A stretch of DNA of 64,000 bases from Kocuria rosea subsp. polaris. Its GTDB lineage: Bacteria; Actinomycetota; Actinomycetes; Actinomycetales; Micrococcaceae. Every line of letters starts with the position of its first letter. Position 1 is the stretch's first letter. Location of the stretch: contig NZ_LQBK01000033.1 in NCBI RefSeq assembly GCF_001483755.1, forward strand, positions 196,771-260,770. Reading direction: 5' to 3'. Below, piece after piece: positions 9,250 through 16,772 of this stretch. The translations under genes and the position numbers were made by a program. The notes below the pieces were generated by a model. It did no database searches, was not told the origin of the DNA, and saw only the letters and a program-made list of their open reading frames with translations.

Positions 9250-9261
9250 GAACTTCAGAGG

Positions 9262-9640
9262 TGGAGATGGGGGGAATTGAACCCCCGTCCGATGCAGCAT
9301 TGTCAGGGCTTCTCCGGGTGCAGTCTGCTTGGCGTCTTCTCAGTCCCGGCCCTCGTGCAGACACGTGGCCGACGGACTCAGTCGCGAAAGTGTTCTCCAG
9401 ACGCCCGCGACGAACGGCTGGAGCAGTGGCCTTCTAGCTGATGCCAGGCCCCGGGTCGAAGGCGAACCCGGGCTGACAGCCACTGGTGAGTCTACTTACG
9501 CAGCGAGCGCGAAAGTGGACTGCGTGGCGTTGCTCTTGGAATTGGCAACTATTGTTTTACAGAGAGCGTTTACGAGATAACTCTGCGTCCTCGACCCGCT
9601 TCCCCTGTCTCAACTCACATCGTCGAAACCGATCATCCCC
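9262..9640 (-). ncRNA. ssrA: Transfer-messenger RNA (tmRNA)
   Basis: tmRNA acts as tRNA-Ala and mRNA to rescue stalled ribosomes with SmpB. The 5' end reads GGGGATGATCGGTTTCGACG. The 3' end has a T-arm (GGGGGTTCAATTCCCCCC) and the acceptor strand CATCTCC, pairing with GGGGATG over 7 bp including one G-U pair, followed by discriminator A. The chromosome then reads CCT, so the final A of CCA is not encoded. An open reading frame inside encodes the tag ANSKSNATQSTFALAA followed by TAA, ending in the FALAA type signal of actinobacterial tags for ClpXP-type proteases. It is 86 bp downstream of smpB on the same strand. Confidence 0.95.
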
Positions 9641-9726
9641 GTATTCGTTTGTCAAGCATCCCGCCGCAGCGGGACAACCCAGTCTACCGCGCGGTACATG
9701 CCGGCCGCAAGGGATGCCCGGGCGCC

Positions 9727-10203
9727 TCAGCCCAGGTTCTTGTAGCGCATGGCGCGCTGCGCCTCGCGGTTGTCCTGCTGCTCCCGCAGCGCCTGGCGCT
9801 TGTCGTACTCCCGCTTGCCCTTGGCCACCGCGATCTCGACCTTGGCCCGCTTCCCGTCCACGAAGTACAGGGAGAGCGGGACGATCGTGAAGCCGGCCTC
9901 CCGGGTCTTCTGCTGGATCTTGTCCATCTCGGTGCGGTGCAGGAGCAGCTTGCGGCGGCGGCGGGCGGAGTGGTTGGTCCACGAGCCCTGCAGGTACTCG
10001 GGGATGTGGACGCCCTCGAGCCACAGCTCCCCGTCGGTGAACTGGCAGAACCCGTCCACGAGCGAGGCGCGCCCCATGCGCAGGGACTTCACCTCGGTGC
10101 CCATGAGCGAGAGGCCCGCCTCGTAGGTGTCGAGGATGTGGTAGTCGTGCCGGGCCTTCTTGTTGTTGGCGACGACCTGGCGACCGGAGTCCTTCTTGGC
10201 CAT
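9727..10203 (-). CDS. smpB: SsrA-binding protein SmpB
   Basis: SmpB (158 residues) binds tmRNA and delivers it to stalled ribosomes. The start is the ATG at 10203, giving [20 protein letters not shown], behind a strong GGGAGGAGG site; an upstream in-frame extension is not protein-like. Family signatures are visible: [16 protein letters not shown], the GVHIPEY segment, LLLHRTEM, and the basic C-terminal tail after KGKREYDKR that enters the mRNA channel. The tmRNA gene lies directly downstream, consistent with the usual pairing. The usual upstream neighbour ftsX is missing here. Confidence 0.97.
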   Translation of the reverse strand: MAKKDSGRQVVANNKKARHDYHILDTYEAGLSLMGTEVKSLRMGRASLVDGFCQFTDGELWLEGVHIPEYLQGSWTNHSARRRRKLLLHRTEMDKIQQKTREAGFTIVPLSLYFVDGKRAKVEIAVAKGKREYDKRQALREQQDNREAQRAMRYKNLG

Positions 10204-10384
10204 GGGCCTCCTCCCTGGGGACGGTGCGGGCGGGGAACGGCCGCGCACCGGGGCACGCGGCAGGGCCTCCATCCTACGCCACGGCGCCGGCGCGGAACGG
10301 ACGGTCGCCGGCCGCGCCGGGAGCCGGGTCCGGTGCCCGGGCGTCGCCCCAGGTCACCGTCGCGGCACCCGCTAAGCTGAGCGG

Positions 10385-11620
10385 ATGCTGGATCCAGTCC
10401 CCACCGAGCCCCCGCCCGTCCGGGAGGTCCTGTACCTCGTCGGCACGAGCGGCCACCCGAACTTCGGCGACGAGTTCATCGCCGCGTCGTGGCTGCGCTT
10501 CCTCGCCCGCGCCCGGCCCGACGCCGAGGTGTGGCTCGACTGCCCGAACCCGGGGCTGGCGTCCCACCTGTTCGCGGACCTGCACCCGCGGCTGCGGACC
10601 ACCGACACCCTGTGGCGGCTCGCCGTCGAGACGGCGGGGATGGACCCTGCCGCGGCCGACGCCCACGTGGACCGGGTGGTGACGCACCTGGGCTCCCCCC
10701 GCTACGACCTCGGCCTGCTCGGCGCCCGCCGGGCCGGCTCGGTCCACTTCATCGGGGGCGGCTACCTGAACTCCATCTGGCCGCACCACGCGCGCCTGCT
10801 GCGCGCGGCCCTGCGGCTGCGCGAGGTGTCCGGTGCGCGCCTCGTCGCCACCGGCCTCGGCCTGTCCCCCGCCGCCGACGCCGAGGGGCTGCGCACCGCG
10901 CTGGGGGCCTTCGAGCACGCCACGGTCCGCGACGCGCCCAGCGCCCAGCTCGCCCGGGCCGACCGCGCCCCCGACGACGCCTTCCTCGGGCTCCCGGGCC
11001 TCGCGGGCTTCACCGGCGCTCCGGCCGAGGGAGCGGCCGACGGCGACGTGTGGGTGTGCCTGCAGAGCGACATGTCCGAGCCCGGGGTCCTCGAGGACGC
11101 CGTCGCCGCCGTGCGGGCCGCCCTGACGGGCCCGGCGCTGGCCGGGCGGCCCGTGCGCTACCTCGAGGCGATCCCCGGCGCCGACCGCGCGGCCTTCGAC
11201 CGGCTCGCCGATCTCGTCCCGGAGGAGAACTTCGTGCCCTTCACCCGGGTGTGGCAGGAGGGCTTCCCGGCCCGCCCGGGCCAGACCTGGCTCACCTCCC
11301 GGTTCCACTTCCACCTGCTCGCGGCCGCGTGCGGCGCGGAGGGCACCGCGCTGGAGGTCAGCCCGGACTACTACCGCATCAAGCACCAGTCCCTGCTCGA
11401 GGCCGGCACCGGCTGGTCCCTCACGCCGACCGGCAGCACGGAACCGGCCGCACCCGCCCGGTCCGCCGCCTTCCCGGCCACGGCCGCACGGCTGCACCGG
11501 ACGAAGCTGCGCGAGGCGGAGGAGCTGTACCCGGCCGTCGATCCCGCCGCGCCCGGCCCGGCCGAGCCCGAGGCCCGCACCCTGCCGGGACGGACGGTCG
11601 CGCGCTTCCTGCGCCGCTGA
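10385..11620 (+). CDS. Polysaccharide pyruvyl transferase family protein
   Basis: A 411-residue protein resembling the polysaccharide pyruvyl transferase family, whose members use phosphoenolpyruvate to put ketal pyruvate on sugars of wall polymers or exopolysaccharides. Visible signatures are the N-terminal glycine-rich turn LVGTSGHPNFGDEF (about 14-27), FIGGGYLNSIWP in the middle, and the late segment TWLTSRFHFHLLAAACG. The C-terminal tail is low-complexity and proline/alanine-rich, ending in a basic segment. The gene stands alone between smpB and prfB, on the opposite strand to both, where ftsE-ftsX are usual. The acceptor is unknown; some family members have other roles, so the substrate is not assigned. 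Confidence 0.75.
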   Translation: MLDPVPTEPPPVREVLYLVGTSGHPNFGDEFIAASWLRFLARARPDAEVWLDCPNPGLASHLFADLHPRLRTTDTLWRLAVETAGMDPAAADAHVDRVVTHLGSPRYDLGLLGARRAGSVHFIGGGYLNSIWPHHARLLRAALRLREVSGARLVATGLGLSPAADAEGLRTALGAFEHATVRDAPSAQLARADRAPDDAFLGLPGLAGFTGAPAEGAADGDVWVCLQSDMSEPGVLEDAVAAVRAALTGPALAGRPVRYLEAIPGADRAAFDRLADLVPEENFVPFTRVWQEGFPARPGQTWLTSRFHFHLLAAACGAEGTALEVSPDYYRIKHQSLLEAGTGWSLTPTGSTEPAAPARSAAFPATAARLHRTKLREAEELYPAVDPAAPGPAEPEARTLPGRTVARFLRR

Positions 11621-11625
11621 GCACC

Positions 11626-11654
11626 GGGCCCCGGCCGGTCGTCGGCCGGGGCCC
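11626..11654. terminator. Hairpin between convergent genes
   Basis: Perfect 12-bp arms GGGCCCCGGCCG and CGGCCGGGGCCC with a 5-nt loop, in the 55-bp gap between the pyruvyl transferase-like gene and prfB. It has no T run, as is common in very GC-rich genomes, and is probably bidirectional. Confidence 0.6.
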
Positions 11655-11675
11655 TGGCGGGGATCCCGCGGGAGC

Positions 11676-12797
11676 TCAGGCGTCGGCCGGGGCGTGGCGC
11701 TGGTCGGCGCGCCAGCGGATGCCGGCGTCGACGAAGCCGTCGATCGCGCCGTCGAAGATCGCGGAGGGGTTGCCCTCCTCGTGGTTGGTCCGCAGGTCCT
11801 TGACCATCTGGTACGGGTTCAGGACGTAGGAGCGCATCTGGTCGCCCCAGGAGGCCTTGACGTCCCCGGCAAGCTCCTTCTTCTTGGCGCTCTCCTCCTC
11901 CTGGCGCTGCAGGAGCAACCGGGACTTGAGCACGCGCAGCGCGGCGGCGCGGTTCTGGATCTGGGACTTCTCGTTCTGCATGGACACCACGATGCCCGTG
12001 GGGATGTGCGTCATCCGCACCGCGGAGTCCGTGGTGTTCACGGACTGCCCGCCGGGGCCCGAGGAGCGGAAGACGTCCACCTTGATCTCCGCCTCCGGGA
12101 TCTCGATCGAGTCGTCCTGCTCGATGAGCGGGATGACCTCCACGGCCGCGAACGAGGTCTGGCGCCGCCCCTGGTTGTCGAACGGGGAGATGCGCACGAG
12201 CCGGTGGGTGCCGGCCTCCACGGACAGCGTGCCGAAGGCGTAGGGCGCCTTGACCTCGAAGGTCGCGGACTTCAGGCCCGCCTCCTCCGCGTAGGAGGTG
12301 TCGAGGACGGTGGTCGGATAGCCGTGGCGCTCGGCCCAGCGCAGGTACATGCGCATGAGCATCTCGGCGAAGTCGGCGGCGTCCACGCCGCCGGCGCCGG
12401 AGCGGATGGTCACCACGGCCTCGCGCTCGTCGTACTCGCCCGAGAGCAGCGTCTGGACCTCCAGCCGGGAGAGCGCCTTCTTGACCGCGGCGAGCTCCTC
12501 GACGGCGAGCTCCAGGGTCTCGGCGTCGTCCTCCTCGGCGGCCAGCTGCACCATGACCTCGATGTCGTCGATCCGGCCGCCGAGCTTCTCGAGCCGTTCG
12601 AGGTCGGACTGCTTGTGCGAGAGCTTGGAGGTGATCTTCTGCGCCGAGGCCGGGTCGTCCCAGAGGTCCGGGGCGGTCGCCTGCTGCGAGAGCTCGGCGA
12701 TGTCCCGCTTGATGGCGTCGACGTCGCTCACGGCCTCGATGGACGCGAACGTGGAACGAAGGGCGGAGATCTCTGCCGGGAAGTCAAGGGAGGCCAT
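11676..12797 (-). CDS. prfB: Peptide chain release factor 2
   Basis: RF2 recognises UGA and UAA and triggers peptide release. The 373-residue protein begins [17 protein letters not shown] at the ATG at 12797. It carries the SPF codon-reading motif ([13 protein letters not shown]) and the GGQ motif ([17 protein letters not shown]) that reaches the peptidyl transferase centre. The reading frame is continuous, so the programmed +1 frameshift known from E. coli prfB is absent. The start lacks a clear Shine-Dalgarno site. GATAAT lies 10 bp upstream of the ATG, so a very short leader or leaderless transcript is possible. The gene is divergent from the glgC-type gene. Confidence 0.96.
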   Translation of the reverse strand: MASLDFPAEISALRSTFASIEAVSDVDAIKRDIAELSQQATAPDLWDDPASAQKITSKLSHKQSDLERLEKLGGRIDDIEVMVQLAAEEDDAETLELAVEELAAVKKALSRLEVQTLLSGEYDEREAVVTIRSGAGGVDAADFAEMLMRMYLRWAERHGYPTTVLDTSYAEEAGLKSATFEVKAPYAFGTLSVEAGTHRLVRISPFDNQGRRQTSFAAVEVIPLIEQDDSIEIPEAEIKVDVFRSSGPGGQSVNTTDSAVRMTHIPTGIVVSMQNEKSQIQNRAAALRVLKSRLLLQRQEEESAKKKELAGDVKASWGDQMRSYVLNPYQMVKDLRTNHEEGNPSAIFDGAIDGFVDAGIRWRADQRHAPADA

Positions 12798-12885
12798 GGA
12801 AGCCAAGATTATCGCATGGGGGCAAATCGTCCCGGCCCCGCCCGGCCCCGCTCTGGCAGGATGGTGCCGAGAGGAAGGACGCACG

Positions 12886-14049
12886 ATGCGCATCCCCCGC
12901 ACACTGGCCCTGATCCTCGCCGGGGGCAAGGGTTCCCGCCTCGGCGCCCTGACGGAGAAGAAGGTCAAGCCCGCCCTGCCCGTGGCGGGCACCTACCGGC
13001 TCATCGACGTGGCCCTGTCCAACCTCGTGCACTCCCACGTCTCGGACGTCTGGGTCGTCGAGCAGTTCCTCCCGCACAGCCTCAACGTCCACCTGGCCAA
13101 CGGGCGCCCCTGGGACCTGGACCGGACCCACGGCGGCCTCCAGGTCCTGCCCCCGTACGAGGGGACCGAGGGCGAGGGCTTCGCCGAGGGCAACGCGGAC
13201 TCCCTCTACCGGCAGAAGGACCTGATCCGCGACTTCGCCCCGGACCTGGTCCTCGTGCTCAGCGCCGACCACCTCTACACGCTGAACTTCCTCGACGTGA
13301 TCGACACCCACCTCGCGCGGGACGCCGATCTCACCGTGGTCACCACGCTCGTCGACGAGGACCCCTCCCGCTACGGCGTGGTGCAGACCGACGACGACGG
13401 GCGCGTCACCGGCTTCGACTACAAGCCCGAGACGCCCCGCGGGCGGCTGGTCGCCGGCGAGATGTTCCTGTACGACGCGCAGAAGCTGCTGGAGGCCCTG
13501 GACGTCCTGCACGAGCAGGAGGGCCGGCTCGAGGACTACGGCAACGACCTGGTCCCGTGGTTCGTGGCGCACCGCACGGTGGTCGAGCACCGTCTGGAGG
13601 GGTACTGGATGGACCTGGGCACCCTGCAGTCCTACTGGACGGCCCACCTGCAGATGCTCGACGGCGAGGGCGTCACCCTCGACGACCCCGGCTGGCCGAT
13701 CCTCTCGGCCCAGCCGCAGCGGGTACCCGCCCGGATCGCCGGCAGCGCCGAGCTGCGCCGGTCCATGGTCGCCGCGGGCGCGATCGTGCGCGGCGCCGTG
13801 GAGCGCTCGGTGCTCGGGCCCGGCGTCGTCGTCGAGGAGGGGGCCACGGTGCGCGGCTCGGTGCTGCTGGACGGCGTCCGGGTGGGTGCCGGGGTGACCC
13901 TCGAGAACGTGGTGGCCGACGTGGGCGCCGACATCTCCGGCGCCGGCCGCCGCGGTTCCGAGAAGGGCGTGACGCTGATCGGCGAGGACGGGACGGTGCG
14001 CGGCACGGAGGAGTTCGACCGCTCCGCCGTGCTCCCGGCCGGCTACTGA
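12886..14049 (+). CDS. glgC: Glucose-1-phosphate adenylyltransferase family protein (GlgC type)
   Basis: A 387-residue sugar nucleotidyltransferase, probably making ADP-glucose from ATP and glucose 1-phosphate for glycogen. The nucleotide-binding loop [20 protein letters not shown] is at about residues 8-27. [20 protein letters not shown] and [14 protein letters not shown] follow, then [13 protein letters not shown]. The C-terminus carries the hexapeptide repeats of a left-handed beta-helix ([20 protein letters not shown]). The start is ATG behind AGAGGAAGG. It is somewhat shorter than typical actinobacterial GlgC (about 405 residues), and no other glycogen gene is next to it. Another NDP-sugar pyrophosphorylase specificity is therefore possible. 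Confidence 0.82.
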   Translation: MRIPRTLALILAGGKGSRLGALTEKKVKPALPVAGTYRLIDVALSNLVHSHVSDVWVVEQFLPHSLNVHLANGRPWDLDRTHGGLQVLPPYEGTEGEGFAEGNADSLYRQKDLIRDFAPDLVLVLSADHLYTLNFLDVIDTHLARDADLTVVTTLVDEDPSRYGVVQTDDDGRVTGFDYKPETPRGRLVAGEMFLYDAQKLLEALDVLHEQEGRLEDYGNDLVPWFVAHRTVVEHRLEGYWMDLGTLQSYWTAHLQMLDGEGVTLDDPGWPILSAQPQRVPARIAGSAELRRSMVAAGAIVRGAVERSVLGPGVVVEEGATVRGSVLLDGVRVGAGVTLENVVADVGADISGAGRRGSEKGVTLIGEDGTVRGTEEFDRSAVLPAGY

Positions 14050-14071
14050 CCCGCCCACCCGCCCCCGTGCC

Positions 14072-14143
14072 GCCGAACGCACCGGTTCCGCCCGAGACCT
14101 GGCCGTTCCTGCGGGCCTCTCGGGCGGAACCGGTGAGTTCGGC
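14072..14143. terminator. Long inverted repeat between convergent genes
   Basis: Arms of 26 bp (14072-14097 and 14118-14143) match at 25 positions around a 20-nt loop. It fills the gap between the glgC-type gene and the pilus operon, both of which end here, so it should stop transcription from both sides. Confidence 0.75.
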
Positions 14144-14157
14144 GCCGGGGGACGCTG

Positions 14158-14628
14158 CTACCGCCCCAGCTGGGCGCGGGCCTCGCTCGTGGCGGTGATC
14201 GGGATGCCGTCGGGCACCAGCAGGTTGACGACCGGCGGGTGCACGACGGCGGACAGCGACACCTCCGCGGTCCGCCCGTCGGGGCTCCCGGTGGGTGCGG
14301 CCAGGACCAGGCCCGGGGTGTCCGCACCGGCCCGGACCGTGTCCAGGTAGGCCGCCGCGGCCCCCGCCACGGCGTCGTCGTCCAGGACCGTCGCCGGCGG
14401 GGCCCCGCCCTCCCCCGGGCGCAGGGCCACGAACGTGTCGGCCGCGGCGAGCGCGGCGTTGTCGGCCAGCACCTGGAGCTTGCGTTCCCCCACGTAGACC
14501 GCGGTGACGCCCATGACCACGACCGTCAGCAGGAGCAGCACGACCGCGAAGCCGATGACCAGGATCGTGACCTGGCCGTCGTCCTCGTCGTCCCGGTTCC
14601 CGCCCGGGTGCGCCGCCCGCCCGCTCAT
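14158..14628 (-). CDS. TadG-like pilus assembly protein
   Basis: A 156-residue protein, last gene of the Tad/Flp operon. The start is the ATG at 14628, overlapping the previous stop as ATGA. After a charged N-terminus (DDEDDGQ) comes one membrane helix VTILVIGFAVVLLLLTVVVM (about 20-39). Then comes the segment YVGERKLQVLADNAALAAAD typical of the Tad/TadG N-terminal family, in which secreted pseudopilin-like proteins start with a hydrophobic helix and a DxAAxAAA pattern. It probably sits in the membrane near the pilus base. Its exact role in actinobacterial Tad systems is unclear. The von Willebrand domain of long TadG is absent. Confidence 0.75.
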   Translation of the reverse strand: MSGRAAHPGGNRDDEDDGQVTILVIGFAVVLLLLTVVVMGVTAVYVGERKLQVLADNAALAAADTFVALRPGEGGAPPATVLDDDAVAGAAAAYLDTVRAGADTPGLVLAAPTGSPDGRTAEVSLSAVVHPPVVNLLVPDGIPITATSEARAQLGR

Positions 14629-15161
14629 CCGTAGCGCCCCAGCACGACGGTGGCCGAGGACGTCAGCACGGCGACGTCCAGGTCCGTGAACCCGGGCACG
14701 AGCGGCAGCGGGACCTCCAGGGTGGCGTGCACGGTGGCCACCGCCCCCGGCGTCCCGCAGGCGCCGTCGGAGCACTCGAGCCGGATCCCCAGCCGCTCGG
14801 GCGCGAAGCCCTGGTCCGTGGCCGCCAGCTGCGCCGCCGCCGTCAGCCCGGCGTCCGAGAGCTCCCCGGGCTCGGCCCGGGCCAGCACCTGGGAGGCCTG
14901 CTGCGCGGCGGCCACGACCGCGAAGGCCCCGGCCTGGACCTGGGCCACGGCGAGCACGAAGTAGATCACGGGCACGAGCAGCAGCGTGCCCAGCGCGACG
15001 AACTCCACGACTGCGCTGCCCTCGTCGCTCCCCCCGGGGCTCCCCGCCCCGTCCGCCGCGCCGGGCGCACGGGCCGGCGCCGTGGTCCGTCCCGTCGCGG
15101 GCGCCGCAGCAGTCCCGGCGGCCGCGGTCCTCCCGACCGCCTCAGTCCCCGAGGACGGCAT
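14625..15161 (-). CDS. TadE-like pseudopilin (second copy)
   Basis: A 178-residue protein with an Ala/Pro/Thr-rich N-terminus, then GSAVVEFVALGTLLLVPVIY (about 48-67). This is the TadE pattern of a glycine followed by a hydrophobic helix with a conserved glutamate, as in pseudopilins cut by a prepilin peptidase. The remainder is extracytoplasmic, with two cysteines (CSDGAC) that could form a disulfide. Its start overlaps the first TadE gene by 20 bp; a later in-frame start is possible because the first 45 residues look unlike the family. It overlaps the TadG-like gene by 4 bp. Likely role: minor pilin needed for Flp pilus assembly. Confidence 0.75.
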   Translation of the reverse strand: MPSSGTEAVGRTAAAGTAAAPATGRTTAPARAPGAADGAGSPGGSDEGSAVVEFVALGTLLLVPVIYFVLAVAQVQAGAFAVVAAAQQASQVLARAEPGELSDAGLTAAAQLAATDQGFAPERLGIRLECSDGACGTPGAVATVHATLEVPLPLVPGFTDLDVAVLTSSATVVLGRYG

Positions 15162-15549
15162 GGCCGCGCACCTCCAGGGAGTCGGGCGGGCCGAACAGCG
15201 CGATCACCGGCAGCGGGGAGACCACCGTGATCTCCAGGGTCCGCAGCTCGCCGGTCGTCACGGGGGCGGCCGCGACGTCCTGGGCGTACCGGGGACCCAG
15301 GGCGCCGGAGACGATCCGGCGGGTCCGCTCGACCCCGTCCTCGGGCGAGCGGTCGGCCAGGGTGCCGTACCGGGCGCCGGCCGCGGCGGCGTCGACCAGC
15401 GTGTTGCGCACGTGCAGGGCCAGCGCGAGCTGCAGCGTGGCCGCGAAGATCATCGCGACGAGGCCGGCCACCATCACGTACTCGACCACCGCGCTGCCCC
15501 GGTCCGTCTCCGGGGGCCCGGTGTCCGCCCGGGCACGGATCCCGCCCAT
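15142..15549 (-). CDS. TadE-like pseudopilin (first copy)
   Basis: A 135-residue protein starting MGGIRARADTG at the ATG 2 bp after the Flp-like gene. RGSAVVEYVMVAGLVAMIFA gives the TadE hallmark: glycine, then a helix starting with SAVVEY, where the Glu-Tyr pair matches pilin maturation sites. The remainder (ALHVRNTLVDAAAAGARYG and a beta-rich tail) fits the TadE family. It is cotranscribed with tadA-tadB-tadC-flp upstream and the second TadE gene downstream. Expected to be a minor pseudopilin at the membrane. Confidence 0.78.
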   Translation of the reverse strand: MGGIRARADTGPPETDRGSAVVEYVMVAGLVAMIFAATLQLALALHVRNTLVDAAAAGARYGTLADRSPEDGVERTRRIVSGALGPRYAQDVAAAPVTTGELRTLEITVVSPLPVIALFGPPDSLEVRGHAVLGD

Positions 15550-15551
15550 GC

Positions 15552-15776
15552 TCAGTTCTGGCTCACGCGGGCCATCGCGTCCTGGAAGAGTCCCTCCAGG
15601 GCCGGCTGCGCCACGAGCAGCAGGCCCGCCACGAGCACCGCCGACATGAGGGTCAGCATCACCCAGCCGGGGACGTCGCCGCGGTCCGGGTCGTCGGCGG
15701 AGAGCCGCTCGCGCAGCGCGGACAGTGCCGGGGCGAGGACGCCGAGCAGGGCGGCGAGCCGGTGGAGGTGGGTCAT
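15552..15776 (-). CDS. Flp-pilin-like small membrane protein (DUF4244 type)
   Basis: A 74-residue protein with one membrane helix (GWVMLTLMSAVLVAGLLLVA, about 37-56) after a charged segment DDPDRGDVP, ending in an amphipathic stretch LEGLFQDAMARVSQN. Its place between tadC and the two TadE genes is the usual position of the major pilin Flp in Actinobacteria. The classical Flp maturation pattern with Glu-Tyr after the helix start is not evident, as in DUF4244 proteins of actinobacterial Tad operons. It could be the pilin itself or a pilin-like accessory. It is 51 bp downstream of tadC. Confidence 0.7.
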   Translation of the reverse strand: MTHLHRLAALLGVLAPALSALRERLSADDPDRGDVPGWVMLTLMSAVLVAGLLLVAQPALEGLFQDAMARVSQN

Positions 15777-15827
15777 GGGGTGTCCTTTCCTGGGGGGCGG
15801 CCGCTCTCCGGCCGCCCGGCTGAGAGC

Positions 15828-16772
15828 TCAGAAGCCGAGCTCGAGAACGGCGAGACCGGGATACACGGCGAAGACGACCGTCAGCGGGAGCACGAAGAAC
15901 ACCAGGGGGACCATCATGGCGATCTCCTTGCGCCCGGCCGCCTCCATCAGTTCCCGCTTGTCGTTGTCCCGCACGTCCTGGGCCTGGGCGCGCAGCACGT
16001 CCGCCAGGGGCGTGCCGCGCTCGATGGCCACGACGATGCCGTCCACGAACCGCCCGATCGGTGCCACCGGGGTGCGTGCGGAGAAGTCCTGGAGGGCGTG
16101 CACGAGCCCGGCGCCGGACCGGGTCTGCGCGAGCACCGCGCGGAACTCGGCGGTGAGCTCCCCCTCGGCCACCCGGCACACCCGCTCCAGCGAACCCACG
16201 GCGCTCTCCCCCGCCCCCACCGACAGCGCCATCAGCTCGGCCACGGCGGGGAACTCGGCCAGCATCCGGGTCTCACGGACGCGGATCCGCCGGCTCAGCA
16301 GGTGTCCGCGCAGCAGGTGGCCGGCGGCCGCCGCGGCCCCGACGGCCAGCAGCACCCCGCCGGGGCCCGTGCCCCAGCGGGCCGCACCGGCCACGCCGAG
16401 CAGGACGCCGACCAGCAGGCCCCCGGTCGCGAACAGGAGCTGCTCGGCGCGGAAGTCCGCCACCGTGGTGGTGGACCCCGCACGCACCAGCCGGCTCTCC
16501 AGGGCCGCCGACGGGCCGGCGTGCCGGAACACGCGCCGGGCCAGAGCCCGCACGAGCGGATCCAGTCCCGCCGCGGCCCGGCCCGGGGCCCGGACCGCGC
16601 GGTCCCCGGGGCGGGCGAGCAGCGCCGACTCGACCTCCACCGAGCGCAGCTGCGGGGAGATGCGGGTCGCGAAGGACGGCCCGCCGGTCACCCGGGCCCC
16701 GGTGAGCACCAGCCACAGGCCGGCGGCGTGCACCAGGCCGAGGAGCACCAGCAGGGCGGGGGAGACACTCAC
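15828..16772 (-). CDS. tadC: Type II/IV secretion inner-membrane platform protein TadC
   Basis: A 314-residue T2SSF-domain protein forming, with TadB, the membrane platform on which the TadA motor acts to polymerise the pilus. The GTG start overlaps the tadB stop (GTGA). A hydrophobic N-terminal helix is seen, then two helices near 115-155, the T2SSF core (LAEFPAVAELMALSVGAGES, then LADVLRAQAQDVRDNDKREL) and a final helix pair MMVPLVFFVLPLTVVFAVYP. These features and the order tadA-tadB-tadC identify it. It is followed 51 bp later by the Flp-like gene. Confidence 0.88.
   Translation of the reverse strand: MSVSPALLVLLGLVHAAGLWLVLTGARVTGGPSFATRISPQLRSVEVESALLARPGDRAVRAPGRAAAGLDPLVRALARRVFRHAGPSAALESRLVRAGSTTTVADFRAEQLLFATGGLLVGVLLGVAGAARWGTGPGGVLLAVGAAAAAGHLLRGHLLSRRIRVRETRMLAEFPAVAELMALSVGAGESAVGSLERVCRVAEGELTAEFRAVLAQTRSGAGLVHALQDFSARTPVAPIGRFVDGIVVAIERGTPLADVLRAQAQDVRDNDKRELMEAAGRKEIAMMVPLVFFVLPLTVVFAVYPGLAVLELGF

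Larger units (their letters stand above)
1..9261. mobile_element. Putative genomic island next to the ssrA 3' end (left end outside window)
   Basis: The stretch left of the tmRNA gene carries a restriction gene, a small unknown gene, a TnpC-like gene and three overlapping tyrosine recombinase genes. By eye it is less GC-rich than the rest of the window. The first recombinase gene begins about 120 bp from the tmRNA 3' end, and tmRNA 3' ends are well-known integration targets. I saw no second copy of the tmRNA T-arm sequence within 1-9200, so the far attachment site must lie left of the window, or integration is not of the simple direct-repeat type. The right boundary at about 9261 is inferred. 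Confidence 0.6.

Noticed and set aside
9329-9580. Short frames inside the tmRNA gene
   Set aside because: The stretch is fully explained as tmRNA by its acceptor stem, T-arm and tag frame.
9641-9700. TTGACA near 9650 as -35 box of ssrA
   Set aside because: It lies only about 11 bp from the mature 5' end, too close to serve as -35 for that start; no matching -10 was found.
10489-11829. A 446-residue frame overlapping the pyruvyl transferase-like gene in another phase
   Set aside because: It is Pro/Arg/Gly-rich, runs into the terminator region and shows no family features; the 411-residue frame carries the conserved motifs.
11676-12797. Programmed frameshift in prfB
   Set aside because: The frame is continuous from the ATG through the GGQ motif and no in-frame early TGA is present, so none is needed.
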